From the NCBI RefSeq assembly GCF_001975705.1, contig NZ_CP015093.1, forward strand, positions 3,294,501-3,358,500: 64,000 bases of DNA. Reading direction: 5' to 3'. The notes below the pieces were generated by a model that did no database searches, had not been told where the DNA came from, and saw nothing but the letters and a program-made list of their open reading frames with translations. Positions 1 to 8,243 of this stretch are shown piece by piece. Every line of letters begins with the position of its first letter. Positions within the stretch are counted from its first letter, which is position 1. Source of the stretch: Salipiger abyssi. GTDB taxonomy: Bacteria; Pseudomonadota; Alphaproteobacteria; Rhodobacterales; Rhodobacteraceae. The position numbers and the translations under genes are program-made.

Positions 1-707
1 CGGCCGGCGCCCAGCCGGTCCTGGCGCTGGTAGATGAACAGGCGGTGATCCGGGCTCACCAGCAGATCGGCGGAATTGTTGAGCGTGCCCTCGCGGATGC
101 GGATCGGGGCGAAGGCGCCCACGGCGCGCACCGTGTGATGGCCGATCCAGCGGATCTCCTGCGGGCCGTCGTCGCGGGTCAGCACCCGGTCGCCGACAAC
201 CAGATCCTCCACCGCGCGCTGCGCGCCCGAGGCCAGCGTGATCATCGTGCCGCCGGTGAAGGAGACGCAGGCGACCTGCGCGAATTTCTGGAGCGCGCCC
301 TCGCGCGTGATGCCAACCAGCGCGTAATCCTGGCGCGGGCTCATCGCGCCGAGCGGCAGGAATAGGATCCCCGCCACATCGCCCTCGCCATCGGTTTCCA
401 CCAGCACCAGCCCCTCGGTTGTCTCGCCATCGCCGGTCATGAAGGTCAGCACGCAGTCGAGATGCAGATCGGCGCCGGGCGTGCCGATCTCGGTCTCGCG
501 GGCGATCTCGAAGGGCGGCTCGCTCGAGGGATAAAGGCTCAGCCGATGTTGCGCCGCCAGCGGCGAGAGCCGGTAGATATCGTCGGGAATCAGCTCTTCG
601 GCAAAGCTCAGCCCGTCGCCGAGATTGGCGCCGTTGATCACGCGGATCTGCTCGGCGCGATAGACGCTGACGCTATGCGCGGCGCGCGCGTTCTGCGAAT
701 GGCTCAT
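1..707 (-). CDS. Hint-domain protein (Hint_2 type), 3' end outside window
   Basis: Reading from ATG at 707, the frame stays open to base 1, giving at least 235 residues. The first half has no motif I recognise. From about residue 145 it matches the bacterial Hint_2 module: a GT-M-I-T turn, then VEDLVVGDRVLTRDDG, an IRWIG strand and the SPDHRLFI block. Roseobacter Hint_2 domains usually occur in large secreted calcium-binding proteins or as short stand-alone proteins. The position before the first Hint strand reads SFTGGT rather than CFxxGT, so the usual Cys nucleophile appears to be Ser, with a Cys three residues earlier. Autoprocessing is therefore uncertain. It is divergent from the SDR gene at 882. 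The family call is firm; the function is not. Confidence 0.8.
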   Translation of the reverse strand, partial: MSHSQNARAAHSVSVYRAEQIRVINGANLGDGLSFAEELIPDDIYRLSPLAAQHRLSLYPSSEPPFEIARETEIGTPGADLHLDCVLTFMTGDGETTEGLVLVETDGEGDVAGILFLPLGAMSPRQDYALVGITREGALQKFAQVACVSFTGGTMITLASGAQRAVEDLVVGDRVLTRDDGPQEIRWIGHHTVRAVGAFAPIRIREGTLNNSADLLVSPDHRLFIYQRQDRLGAG

Positions 708-787
708 GACAGCCTCATCCCTGACAGTCTTTCCCGGCGCTTCACTATCTGCCGCCGCGGGCCCTCCGGCAATGTCGCGGCGGGCTT

Positions 788-808
788 TCATGTCCCCTTA
801 TGACATGA
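788..808. promoter_or_regulatory. Palindrome in the divergent Hint/SDR promoter region
   Basis: TCATGTC and GACATGA, 7-bp perfect arms 7 bp apart, lie in the 174-bp gap between the divergently read Hint gene and the SDR gene. The position and form suit a dimeric regulator site. No regulator gene lies beside it, so the role is inferred. Confidence 0.4.
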
Positions 809-881
809 GATTGTGGCGTCAACTAGGTCAGGCCCCGGCGTTTTCCCGACACCCGTGGCGCCGCAAGAAGGAGACTGCCCC

Positions 882-1661
882 ATGGATCTGAAGATTGCCG
901 GAAAGCGCGCGCTGGTCTGCGCCTCGTCGAAAGGGCTGGGGCGCGGCTGCGCCGAGGCGCTGGCCGAGGCCGGCTGCACGCTGGTGATGAACGCGCGCAG
1001 CGCCGGCCCGCTGGAGGCGGCGGCGCAGGAGATCGCCGAAACCCACGGGGTCGAGGTCACCGCGGTGCCCGCCGATATCGTCGATCCCGAGGGCCGGGCG
1101 GCGGTGCTCGAGGCGGCGGGCGAGGTGGATATCCTCGTGACCAATGCCGGCGGTCCGCCGGCGGGGCACTGGACCGACTGGGACCGGGGCGATTTCATCG
1201 ACGCGCTGGATCAGTCGATGCTGGCGCCGATCGCGCTGATGCAGGCATTGGTGCCGGGGATGATGGCGCGCGGCTGGGGGCGGGTGGTCAATATCACCTC
1301 GCGCTCGGTCAAGGCGCCGCTGCTGCCTCTGGGCCTGTCGAACGCGGCGCGCTCGGGGCTGACCGGCTTCGTGGCCGGCACCTCGCGGCAGGTTGCGGGC
1401 AGCGGCGTGACGATCAACAACCTGCTGCCCGGCGTGCACGACACCGACCGCATCGACGAACTCGACGATGTCGTCGCCGCGCGTGAGGGCATCGGTCGCG
1501 ACGCCGCGCGCGATCAGCGCATCGCGGGCATCCCGGCGGGGCGCTACGGCGATCCGGGCGAGTTCGGCAGGATGTGCGCGTTCCTCTGCTCGGCGCATGC
1601 GGGCTATATCGTTGGGCAGAACATCCTGCTCGACGGCGGCGAAACCTTTTCGACGATCTGA
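882..1661 (+). CDS. SDR family oxidoreductase lacking the YxxxK motif
   Basis: This is a 259-residue Rossmann-fold protein. The cofactor loop is ASSKGLGRG (about residues 14-22), followed by the NAGG strand end near residue 90 and a C-terminal GQNILLDGG block near residue 248, all usual for short-chain dehydrogenases. The catalytic stretch reads SVKAPLLPLGLSNAARSGLTGF. The Tyr and Lys of YxxxK are replaced by a SNxxR pattern, known in a divergent BKR-like SDR subgroup. The ATG at 882 is preceded by AAGAAGGAG at 866-874. The next gene starts 8 nt after the stop, so the two are probably cotranscribed. Substrate unknown; annotations as 3-oxoacyl-ACP reductase should be treated with caution. Confidence 0.88.
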   Translation: MDLKIAGKRALVCASSKGLGRGCAEALAEAGCTLVMNARSAGPLEAAAQEIAETHGVEVTAVPADIVDPEGRAAVLEAAGEVDILVTNAGGPPAGHWTDWDRGDFIDALDQSMLAPIALMQALVPGMMARGWGRVVNITSRSVKAPLLPLGLSNAARSGLTGFVAGTSRQVAGSGVTINNLLPGVHDTDRIDELDDVVAAREGIGRDAARDQRIAGIPAGRYGDPGEFGRMCAFLCSAHAGYIVGQNILLDGGETFSTI

Positions 1662-1669
1662 GGCGCGGC

Positions 1670-2809
1670 ATGGCGCGAGGCCCCGACGGCAAGGGCGGCG
1701 GCGCGGGGTTCTCGCTCGCCGACCAGCTCTTCAACGCCGAGACGGCGCGCGACCTCGCCGCCGGGTTCTCGGTGCTGCCGGGCTTCGATGCCGGGCGGTT
1801 TCTCGACACGGTGCTGCCGCGCTTCGAGGGGCTTGGCGTGCATGCGCGGCTCGACGTTCTGGCGGATGGGCTCGAGGCGCAATTGCCGCGTGATTTCAGC
1901 GCGATGGCGGAGGCTCTTGAAGCGGCGATGCCGCCGCCGCTCTCGCCCGATCTGCGCGATGACGATTTCGGGCGCTTCATCCATGCGGTGCCCGGCGTGC
2001 TGGCGGCGCGGCACGGGCTGGAGACGCCGGAGCGCGCGCTCGATCTGCTGCACGCGGCGACGCAGCGCTTTTCCATGGAATACGCGATCCGGCCCTTTCT
2101 GAACCGCTGGCCCGATCTGGTGCTCGACCGCATGGCGCTCTGGGCGCGCGATCCGCATTACCATGTGCGCCGGCTGGTCTCCGAGGGCACGCGCCCGCGT
2201 CTGCCCTGGGGGGCGGGGATCACGCTCGATCCGCTGCGGCCGCTGGCGCTGCTCGATCTGCTGCACGCCGACGAGGCGCGCTTTGTGACGCGCTCGGTGG
2301 CCAATCATCTCAACGACCTGTCGCGCCCGCATCCCGACGCGGTGCTGGAGCGGCTGCGCCGCTGGCGCGAGGCCGGCGCGCAGGGGCAGGCCGAGCTCGA
2401 CTGGATGACCCGCCACGCGCTGCGCACGGCGGTGAAGCGCGGCGAGCCCGGTGCGCTGGCGCTGCTGGGCTACCGCGCCGATCTACCGGTCTCGGCGCGG
2501 CTGGAGCTGCCGGCGCAGGTGCGGATCGGCGAGGCGCTGGATTTTGCGGTGACGCTGGACGGCGAAGAGCCGGGGCCGGTGCTGGTGGATTACCGCCTGC
2601 GCTTCGCGCGGCCCTCGGGCACGGCGGAGAAGGTGTTCAAGCTGAAGGCCGCGCGGATCGTGCCCGGCACACCGCTGCGGCTGGAAAAGCGCCACCGGAT
2701 GAAGGGCGACGCGACCACCTTCCGGCTCTATCCCGGGCCGCATGCGGTGATCGTGCAGGTGAACGGGCGGGACGTGGCCGAGGGTTCTTTCGAGCTGCTC
2801 GGCGCGTGA
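1670..2809 (+). CDS. alkC: AlkC-type DNA alkylation repair glycosylase with C-terminal Ig-like domain
   Basis: A 379-residue protein. The N-terminal two thirds are helical and HEAT-like, with the AlkC signature VRRLVSEGTRPRLPWG near residues 165-180, and family members excise 3-methyladenine and related lesions without flipping the base. Residues from about 270 to the end are beta-rich and resemble the Ig-like domain known in some AlkC proteins, such as that of Pseudomonas fluorescens, and absent from shorter ones. The ATG at 1670, 8 nt after the SDR stop, is chosen; upstream in-frame starts would lie inside the SDR gene. A second alkylation glycosylase (AlkD type) is encoded at 39398-40072. 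Confidence 0.88.
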   Translation: MARGPDGKGGGAGFSLADQLFNAETARDLAAGFSVLPGFDAGRFLDTVLPRFEGLGVHARLDVLADGLEAQLPRDFSAMAEALEAAMPPPLSPDLRDDDFGRFIHAVPGVLAARHGLETPERALDLLHAATQRFSMEYAIRPFLNRWPDLVLDRMALWARDPHYHVRRLVSEGTRPRLPWGAGITLDPLRPLALLDLLHADEARFVTRSVANHLNDLSRPHPDAVLERLRRWREAGAQGQAELDWMTRHALRTAVKRGEPGALALLGYRADLPVSARLELPAQVRIGEALDFAVTLDGEEPGPVLVDYRLRFARPSGTAEKVFKLKAARIVPGTPLRLEKRHRMKGDATTFRLYPGPHAVIVQVNGRDVAEGSFELLGA

Positions 2810-2817
2810 TGGGGGAT

Positions 2818-2887
2818 GGTGGGCAGATTGCCCACCCTACGGGGCAACGCCCGGGCAACGCTCAGTAGGGTGGGCAATCTGCCCACC
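2818..2887. repeat. Perfect 23-bp inverted repeat pair of the TGGGCA/TGCCCA family
   Basis: Bases 2818-2840 and 2865-2887 are exact reverse complements of each other over 23 bp with a 24-bp spacer. Each arm contains its own small palindrome (GGTGGGCA ... TGCCCACC). The element fills the gap between the convergent alkC and RND permease genes, so it could form a long hairpin in either transcript. Related single copies occur at 11958, 28835, 32572 and 35078. Confidence 0.85.
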
Positions 2888-2909
2888 GTTCCGGGGACAC
2901 ATCCCGGCG

Positions 2910-5900
2910 CTATTCCGCCGCCTTCAACGGCGGGATCGCGTCCGGACGCGGGGCATCGGCAGGCGGCAGATCGTCCCAGAGGATCTCCGGCGCCTTCACC
3001 TTGCGTGCCGCCCGCGTCAGCGCCCAGTCGCGCGCCGCGCGGCTGCCGCGCCCGAAGGACAGCGCCGCCAGCGCCCGGGCGATCCACATCAGATAGGTGT
3101 TGAACCACACCCGCAGCGCCAGCATCGCCGGCGTGAAGACCAGCGTCAGCACCGTGGCGATGCCGAGCCCGAACACCACCGCCGTGGCCAGCGGCTTCCA
3201 CCAGAGCGAGGTCGGGCTGTCGATGGCATAGCCGCCGCCGAAGAAATCCAGCGACAGGCCGATCATCATCGGGAACAGCCCCGCCATGGTGGTGATCGTC
3301 GTCAGCAGCACCGGGCGGATGCGGTCCTCGGCGGTGCGGATGATCGCCTCGATCCGGGGCATGTAGCGGGCGTAATCCTGGAAGGTGTCGATCAGCACGA
3401 TATTGTTGTTCACCACGATCCCGGCCAGCGCCACCACGCCGGTGCCCGACATGATGATCGAGAAGGTCTGATCCATCACGATGATGCCGAGGAACACGCC
3501 GGCGGTCGAGAGCACCACCGCCAGCAGCACCAGCACCGCGTTGTAGAAGCTGTTGAACTGCGCCAGCAGGATGATGAACATCAGCGCAAGGGCTGCGGAA
3601 AACGCCTGTGCGAGGAAGGCCTGGCTGTCGGCTTCCTCCTCCTGGTCGCCGGTCCATTCCCAGGTGACATCGGCGGGCAGGGGATCGGTCTCCAGCCACT
3701 CGGTCAGCGCCGCGATCCGCTCGTTCGCGGTCACCGGCATTGCGTGCAGCGCGCCGCTTTCGGCGAGATCCGCCAGCGTGGCGGCGCTCTGGCCGGTGCC
3801 GGGCAGGGTCACATCGTAGCTCTTGCCGCGCAGCGCGACCGCACCGCCGGTGGTTTCCTCGCCATAGCCCACCGTCTCGCCATCAGCGGTGAACTTGACC
3901 AGACCGTCCTGCACGCCGGCCCGGATGTCGAAATGGCGTTTCTGGTCGACACGCTCGATCTCGGCCAGTTTCGCCACCGGCTGGCGGGTGATGAAATTCG
4001 ACAGCGGCACGAGGCCGTCGGCTGTCCGCACCTTGAGGCTGTCCAGCGTCGAGAGCACCCGGTCGTCTTCGGGCAGGCGCACACGGATGTCGATCTCCTC
4101 GTCGGAGCTGTCCACCCGCATCGTGTCGAGCGTCAGCCCGCGTGTCACCAGCTGCACCATGGCGCCCACCGTGGCCACATCGGCGCCGTAGCGCCCGGCT
4201 TTTTCCACATCCACGTCGATCTGCCAGTCGATCCCGGGCAGCGGGCGGGTGTCTTCGACCAGCCGCAGCCCGGGCAGGGCGTCGAACTGGGCACGGGCCT
4301 CGGCGGTGGCGTCCTGCAAGGCCTGCCAGTCGTCGGATTTCAGCCGCAGATGCACCGGCTTGGCCGAGGCCGGCCCCATGGCGAGATCCATGATCTCGAT
4401 CTCGATGCCGGGGATCGCCTGCATCGCCTCGGTCAGCTCTTCGAGCACCAGATTGCCGTCGAGCTCGGGCCGGTCGCGGCGATCGTCCCACGGCACGATT
4501 TCGAGCTGGATCTGCCCGATCGTGTCCTTGGGCGCCTCGGCGCCGCCGGTATTCGAACTGAGCCCGCCATCGCCGGCAAAGGCAAAGGCGGTCTCGATCC
4601 CGGGATGGGAGAGCACGATGCGCTCGGCGCGGCGCACCAGCGCGTCCTTTTCCTCGAGCGAAAGATTGCCGCGCGCGCGGACATAGACCAGTGCCTGTTC
4701 CGGCTCGCTGTCGGTGAAGAACTGCGTGCCGTTGTTGTTGTCGCCGTAATAGCCGAAGACCGAGACCACAAAGAACACCACCGCGCCGATGGTGACGAGC
4801 GGCATCACCGGGTTGCCGGCGACGAGCTGGATGCCGCGCCCGAAAAGCGTGCGGCGATAGCTGCCGCGGATGCGGGTCGCGCCATGCTCGGGGCGCGCGG
4901 CGTCGAGAGAGACGGAGGCCAGCACGGAGAAGGCGAGAAAGACCGCGACGCCGGGCAGCCGCGCGCCATAGCCGGAGAACGGGCTGTAGAACAGGAAATC
5001 CGGGTTCAGCACCATCATCGCGCCGGTGAACATGCCGAGCAGCGCCACCGGCACCAGCGCGGCGCGCGCCCACCAGCTTGGCCAGGCGTGGCGCAGCTTC
5101 TCCGAGGCATGGTGCAGCACCCGCGAAAACCGCCCCGAGACGCCGCCCATCACCGGCAGATAGATCAGCGCCACCACCAGCGAGGCCGACAGCACGAAGA
5201 TCAGCGTCACCGGCAGCATGCCCATGAACTGCCCCGCGACACCGGGCCAGAACAGCATCGGCAGGAAGGCGCAGAGCGTCGTGGCGGTGGAGGAGACCAC
5301 CGGCCAGAACATGCGCTTGGCGGCCTCCACATAGGCGTGCATCGGGCCTGTGCCCTGGGCGATGCGCTTGTCGGCATATTCCACCACCACGATGGCGCCG
5401 TCGACCAGCATGCCCACCGCGAGGATCAGCCCGAACATCACGATGTTCGACACGGTGATCCCCATGCCCCAAAGCAGCAGGAAGCAGAGCAGGAAGGAGG
5501 TGGGAATCGCGAACCCCACCAGCAGCGCCGCACGGGTGCCGAGCGCCGCCAGTACCACGATCATCACCAGCGCGATGGCGGTCAGCACCGAGCCTTCGAG
5601 CTGTTTGACCATGGAATCCACGATCACGCTTTGATCGTTTGAGGCGGCGACGGTCACCGAGGCACGCAGTTCGGGCGGCCAGTCGGCCTGCGCCGCATCG
5701 ACCACCCCGCGCACGGCGGCGGTGGTGTCGATCAGGTTGAAGCCCTTGCGCTTGACCACCTGGAGCGCGACCGTGCTGTTGCCGTTGAAGCGCGCGGTGC
5801 CCTGACGGTCCTCGAAGGTGAGGTGGATCGTCGCCAGATCGCCCAGCGTCACCACCCGGTCGCCATTCACCTTGACCGGCAGGTTATAGACATCGCGCGG

Positions 5901-6605
5901 CTCGTCGAAGCTCGACGGGATCTTGACCGAAAAGGCGCCGTTGCGGGTCTCGACCTCGCCGGCGGCGACCAGCAGGTTGTTGTTCTGCACCACATTGATC
6001 AGCTCGCTGGCGGTGACGTTGTAGCTTTCCAGCCGCAGCGGGTCGATGGTGACCTCGAGCATCTCGTCGCGGTTGCCGGCGATGCCCGCCTCCAGCACCG
6101 AATCGAGCGATTCGACCCGGTCCTGAAGATCCTTGACCACCTGTGCCATGGTACGCTCGGGCACCGGGCCGGTCAGCGAGACGATGAGGATGGGGAATTC
6201 CGAGAAATTGATCTCGTTGATCGAGTATTTCTCGGCGCCGTCGGGAAAATCGGCCTCGGCGGTGTTCATGGCGTCGCGTACATCGGCCATGGTCTCGGTC
6301 TTGTCCCAGCCGAATTCGAATTCCAGCGCCACGCCGGCATAGCCCTCGGCGGCGGTGCCCGAGAGCGTCTTGAGCCCGTCGAGATCGGCAAGCTCGGTCT
6401 CCATCGGCTTGACCAGCAGCTTTTCGCTGTCCTCCGCCGAGATGCCGGGGAAGGGGACCGAGACGAAGAGCGCCGGGATCTCGATATCCGGCTCCCCCTC
6501 CTTGGGCAGGGTGACATAGGCATAGGCGCCGGCCACCAGCGACAGGAAGACGAAGGCCAGCACCATGCGGGCGCGCCGGGCGGCCCAGTCGACAATGCCG
6601 GTCAC
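2910..6605 (-). CDS. RND efflux transporter permease (AcrB/HAE1 type)
   Basis: At 1231 residues this inner-membrane proton-driven exporter is longer than the usual 1020-1060. The N-terminal helix (residues 14-32), porter-domain segments and the TM4 acidic motif VGMLVDGAIVVVEYADKR (about residue 400) are all recognisable. Residues near 480-600 contain an additional stretch with two to three hydrophobic segments between the two repeats, which accounts for part of the extra length. The C-terminal half repeats the fold, with VVALAGIVVNNNIVLIDTF in the matching helix. The start overlaps the adaptor stop by 4 nt (ATGA), so translation is coupled. The usual partner is an outer-membrane channel, which is not in this window. 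Substrate unknown. Confidence 0.93.
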   Translation of the reverse strand: MTGIVDWAARRARMVLAFVFLSLVAGAYAYVTLPKEGEPDIEIPALFVSVPFPGISAEDSEKLLVKPMETELADLDGLKTLSGTAAEGYAGVALEFEFGWDKTETMADVRDAMNTAEADFPDGAEKYSINEINFSEFPILIVSLTGPVPERTMAQVVKDLQDRVESLDSVLEAGIAGNRDEMLEVTIDPLRLESYNVTASELINVVQNNNLLVAAGEVETRNGAFSVKIPSSFDEPRDVYNLPVKVNGDRVVTLGDLATIHLTFEDRQGTARFNGNSTVALQVVKRKGFNLIDTTAAVRGVVDAAQADWPPELRASVTVAASNDQSVIVDSMVKQLEGSVLTAIALVMIVVLAALGTRAALLVGFAIPTSFLLCFLLLWGMGITVSNIVMFGLILAVGMLVDGAIVVVEYADKRIAQGTGPMHAYVEAAKRMFWPVVSSTATTLCAFLPMLFWPGVAGQFMGMLPVTLIFVLSASLVVALIYLPVMGGVSGRFSRVLHHASEKLRHAWPSWWARAALVPVALLGMFTGAMMVLNPDFLFYSPFSGYGARLPGVAVFLAFSVLASVSLDAARPEHGATRIRGSYRRTLFGRGIQLVAGNPVMPLVTIGAVVFFVVSVFGYYGDNNNGTQFFTDSEPEQALVYVRARGNLSLEEKDALVRRAERIVLSHPGIETAFAFAGDGGLSSNTGGAEAPKDTIGQIQLEIVPWDDRRDRPELDGNLVLEELTEAMQAIPGIEIEIMDLAMGPASAKPVHLRLKSDDWQALQDATAEARAQFDALPGLRLVEDTRPLPGIDWQIDVDVEKAGRYGADVATVGAMVQLVTRGLTLDTMRVDSSDEEIDIRVRLPEDDRVLSTLDSLKVRTADGLVPLSNFITRQPVAKLAEIERVDQKRHFDIRAGVQDGLVKFTADGETVGYGEETTGGAVALRGKSYDVTLPGTGQSAATLADLAESGALHAMPVTANERIAALTEWLETDPLPADVTWEWTGDQEEEADSQAFLAQAFSAALALMFIILLAQFNSFYNAVLVLLAVVLSTAGVFLGIIVMDQTFSIIMSGTGVVALAGIVVNNNIVLIDTFQDYARYMPRIEAIIRTAEDRIRPVLLTTITTMAGLFPMMIGLSLDFFGGGYAIDSPTSLWWKPLATAVVFGLGIATVLTLVFTPAMLALRVWFNTYLMWIARALAALSFGRGSRAARDWALTRAARKVKAPEILWDDLPPADAPRPDAIPPLKAAE

Positions 6606-7954
6606 TGGATCACCTCCTCGAAGCTGGGCACCACCGGCACGCCGTCGGTGACGTATTCCTGACCGACGGTGATCACGTCGACGGTTTCGGGCAGCCCGCC
6701 GACCCAGAGCCCGTCGCGGGTGTCGCGCAGGATCTCCACCGGCAGGAAGCGCGCGGTGCCCTCGGCAGAGACCGCGCGGATGCCGAGCGCGCCGTCATCG
6801 TTCAGGGTGAGCGCCGAGGCGGGCAGCAGATGCGCCATGGCGCCCTCGGCCTCGATCCCGATCTCGGCGGTCTGGCCGGCGCGGATCGCCAGATCGGGAT
6901 TGGGCAGGGTGATGTCGACGCGGAAGGTGCGGGTGGTCTCGTCGGCGCGGCGGGCGACGAAGCTGACGGTGCCGGTCACCATGCGCTCGCCGGTGAGCCT
7001 TGCACCGGCGCGGGCGCCGAGTGTGACGCGCGATACATCGGTTTCGGGCACATAGCCCACCAGCCGGATCGGATCGAGCTGGAGCACCGAGGCGCAGCTT
7101 GTGCCGACGCTCATCAGGCTGCCGAGCTCGGCGGTGTCGCTTTCCAGCACCCCGTCAAAAGGCGCCTCGATGGTAAGATCGGCGACAGTGCTCTCGGCGC
7201 GGGCGACGGAGGCGCGGGCGCTTTCGATCCGCGCCTCCAGCCCGCCGCGCCCGGCACGGGCGGCTTTCAGCCCGGCCTCGGCGCTGCTCACCCCGGCCTC
7301 GGCGCTGCGCTGGGCGGCGCGGGCGGAGGCCAGTGCTGTGCGCGAGCTGTAGCCGTTCTTGGAAAGCTCCTCGGCGGCGGTGAGGTTGATCTGCGCCTCT
7401 TCGAGCTGCGCCTGGGCCTGGGCGAGCGCGGCCTGCGCCTCGGGCACGCGGGCCTCGACCTCGGGGCGCTGGGCCTGCGCCTCGGCGAGCGCCGCCTCGG
7501 CCTCGGCCAGCGAGGCGCCGGAGGTGCCGGGGTCGAGCTTGCAGAGCACCTGTCCCGCCTCGACCGCGCTGCCCTTGGGAAGCGGCGCGGAGATCACCCG
7601 GCCGCCGGTCTCGGCCATGACGTCGACCTCGCGCGAGGCCTGGGTTTCGCCGCGCAGCACAACGGCGCCGTCGATCTCCTGCGCGGTGGAGCGCATCGCC
7701 ATGACCGAGACGGCGCCGTCGGGCGTGTCTTCGGGCGGGACCGCCTCCTCGGCATTGGACGCATCGGCGGTTGCATTGGAATTTGACGCGCCCGCAGGCG
7801 TCTTGGAACTGGACGCGCCGGCGGGCGCATTGGAACTTGACGCGCCGGCGGGCGCGATGGCCTCGGCCCAGCCGATCAGCCGCTCGCGTTCTATGATCAC
7901 GCCGTAAAGGGCGGCAATCACCAGCAGGGCCGTAAGGATCGAGATAATCCGCAT
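6602..7954 (-). CDS. RND efflux periplasmic adaptor subunit (membrane fusion protein)
   Basis: A 450-residue adaptor. It has an N-terminal hydrophobic anchor or signal (residues 2-20), then a low-complexity Ala/Ser/Gly linker made of four 9-residue repeats (about residues 34-69). The lipoyl half-motif follows (GGRVISAPLPKGSAVEAGQVLCKLD). Next is a long Ala/Glu-rich alpha-hairpin of coiled-coil character (about residues 150-250), the second lipoyl half (TIEAPFDGVLESDTAELGS) and beta-barrel and membrane-proximal domains. It bridges the permease to an outer-membrane channel. It is the first gene of a two-gene operon with the permease, and two palindromes upstream (8002-8018 and 8077-8098) suggest repressor control. 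The repeat linker is unusual and looks recently expanded. Confidence 0.92.
   Translation of the reverse strand: MRIISILTALLVIAALYGVIIERERLIGWAEAIAPAGASSSNAPAGASSSKTPAGASNSNATADASNAEEAVPPEDTPDGAVSVMAMRSTAQEIDGAVVLRGETQASREVDVMAETGGRVISAPLPKGSAVEAGQVLCKLDPGTSGASLAEAEAALAEAQAQRPEVEARVPEAQAALAQAQAQLEEAQINLTAAEELSKNGYSSRTALASARAAQRSAEAGVSSAEAGLKAARAGRGGLEARIESARASVARAESTVADLTIEAPFDGVLESDTAELGSLMSVGTSCASVLQLDPIRLVGYVPETDVSRVTLGARAGARLTGERMVTGTVSFVARRADETTRTFRVDITLPNPDLAIRAGQTAEIGIEAEGAMAHLLPASALTLNDDGALGIRAVSAEGTARFLPVEILRDTRDGLWVGGLPETVDVITVGQEYVTDGVPVVPSFEEVIQ
7748..7855 (-). repeat. Four 27-bp tandem repeats inside the adaptor gene
   Basis: Four consecutive 27-bp units (7829-7855, 7802-7828, 7775-7801, 7748-7774) encode variants of APAGASSSN. 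The first two are nearly identical and the last two have diverged. The repeat is in frame and lengthens the periplasmic linker just after the membrane anchor. Confidence 0.8.
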
Positions 7955-8001
7955 CGTCCGGGCCTTTCCACCTTGTCCGCGTCGCGGCGGACATTATTAT
8001 G

Positions 8002-8018
8002 TTACCATAGCATGGCAA
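8002..8018. promoter_or_regulatory. Palindrome upstream of the RND efflux operon
   Basis: TTaCCAT-AGC-ATGGcAA is a symmetric 17-bp site about 50 bp upstream of the adaptor start. An AT-rich stretch (7991-8002) beside it could hold the -10 region on the minus strand. It is probably an operator; no regulator is adjacent. Confidence 0.45.
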
Positions 8019-8076
8019 GCCCGCCCGATCTGGGCATTGTGCCGCATCCGGTGCGCGAGACACCGCTTCCCGAAAT

Positions 8077-8098
8077 AACTAAACCGATTGGTTCAGTT
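8077..8098. promoter_or_regulatory. TetR-like operator upstream of the RND efflux operon
   Basis: AACTAAACC-GATT-GGTTCAGTT is a pair of 9-bp half sites with one mismatch and a 4-bp spacer. Its size and symmetry are typical of TetR/AcrR operators that control RND pumps. It lies about 125 bp upstream of the adaptor start. No TetR gene is encoded in the flanking sequence, so the regulator must be elsewhere. Confidence 0.55.
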
Positions 8099-8243
8099 TA
8101 GCCTTGGCCGCTCCGCCGATCAAGCGCTTGTCGCGAATTGCGGCGATTGTGCCTGGCCGCGCTTCGAAACGGCGGGCGGTGATGCCTTGGCAGGCCCGGC
8201 GCGGAGCTGTAAGGAGGGGCAAAGCAAGCGCAGCGAGGCCCCC

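Noticed and set aside
3744..5642. 632-residue plus-strand frame inside the RND permease
   Set aside because: Composition is dominated by His/Arg/Asp/Gln with no recognisable domain, and it overlaps the permease entirely; antisense shadow.
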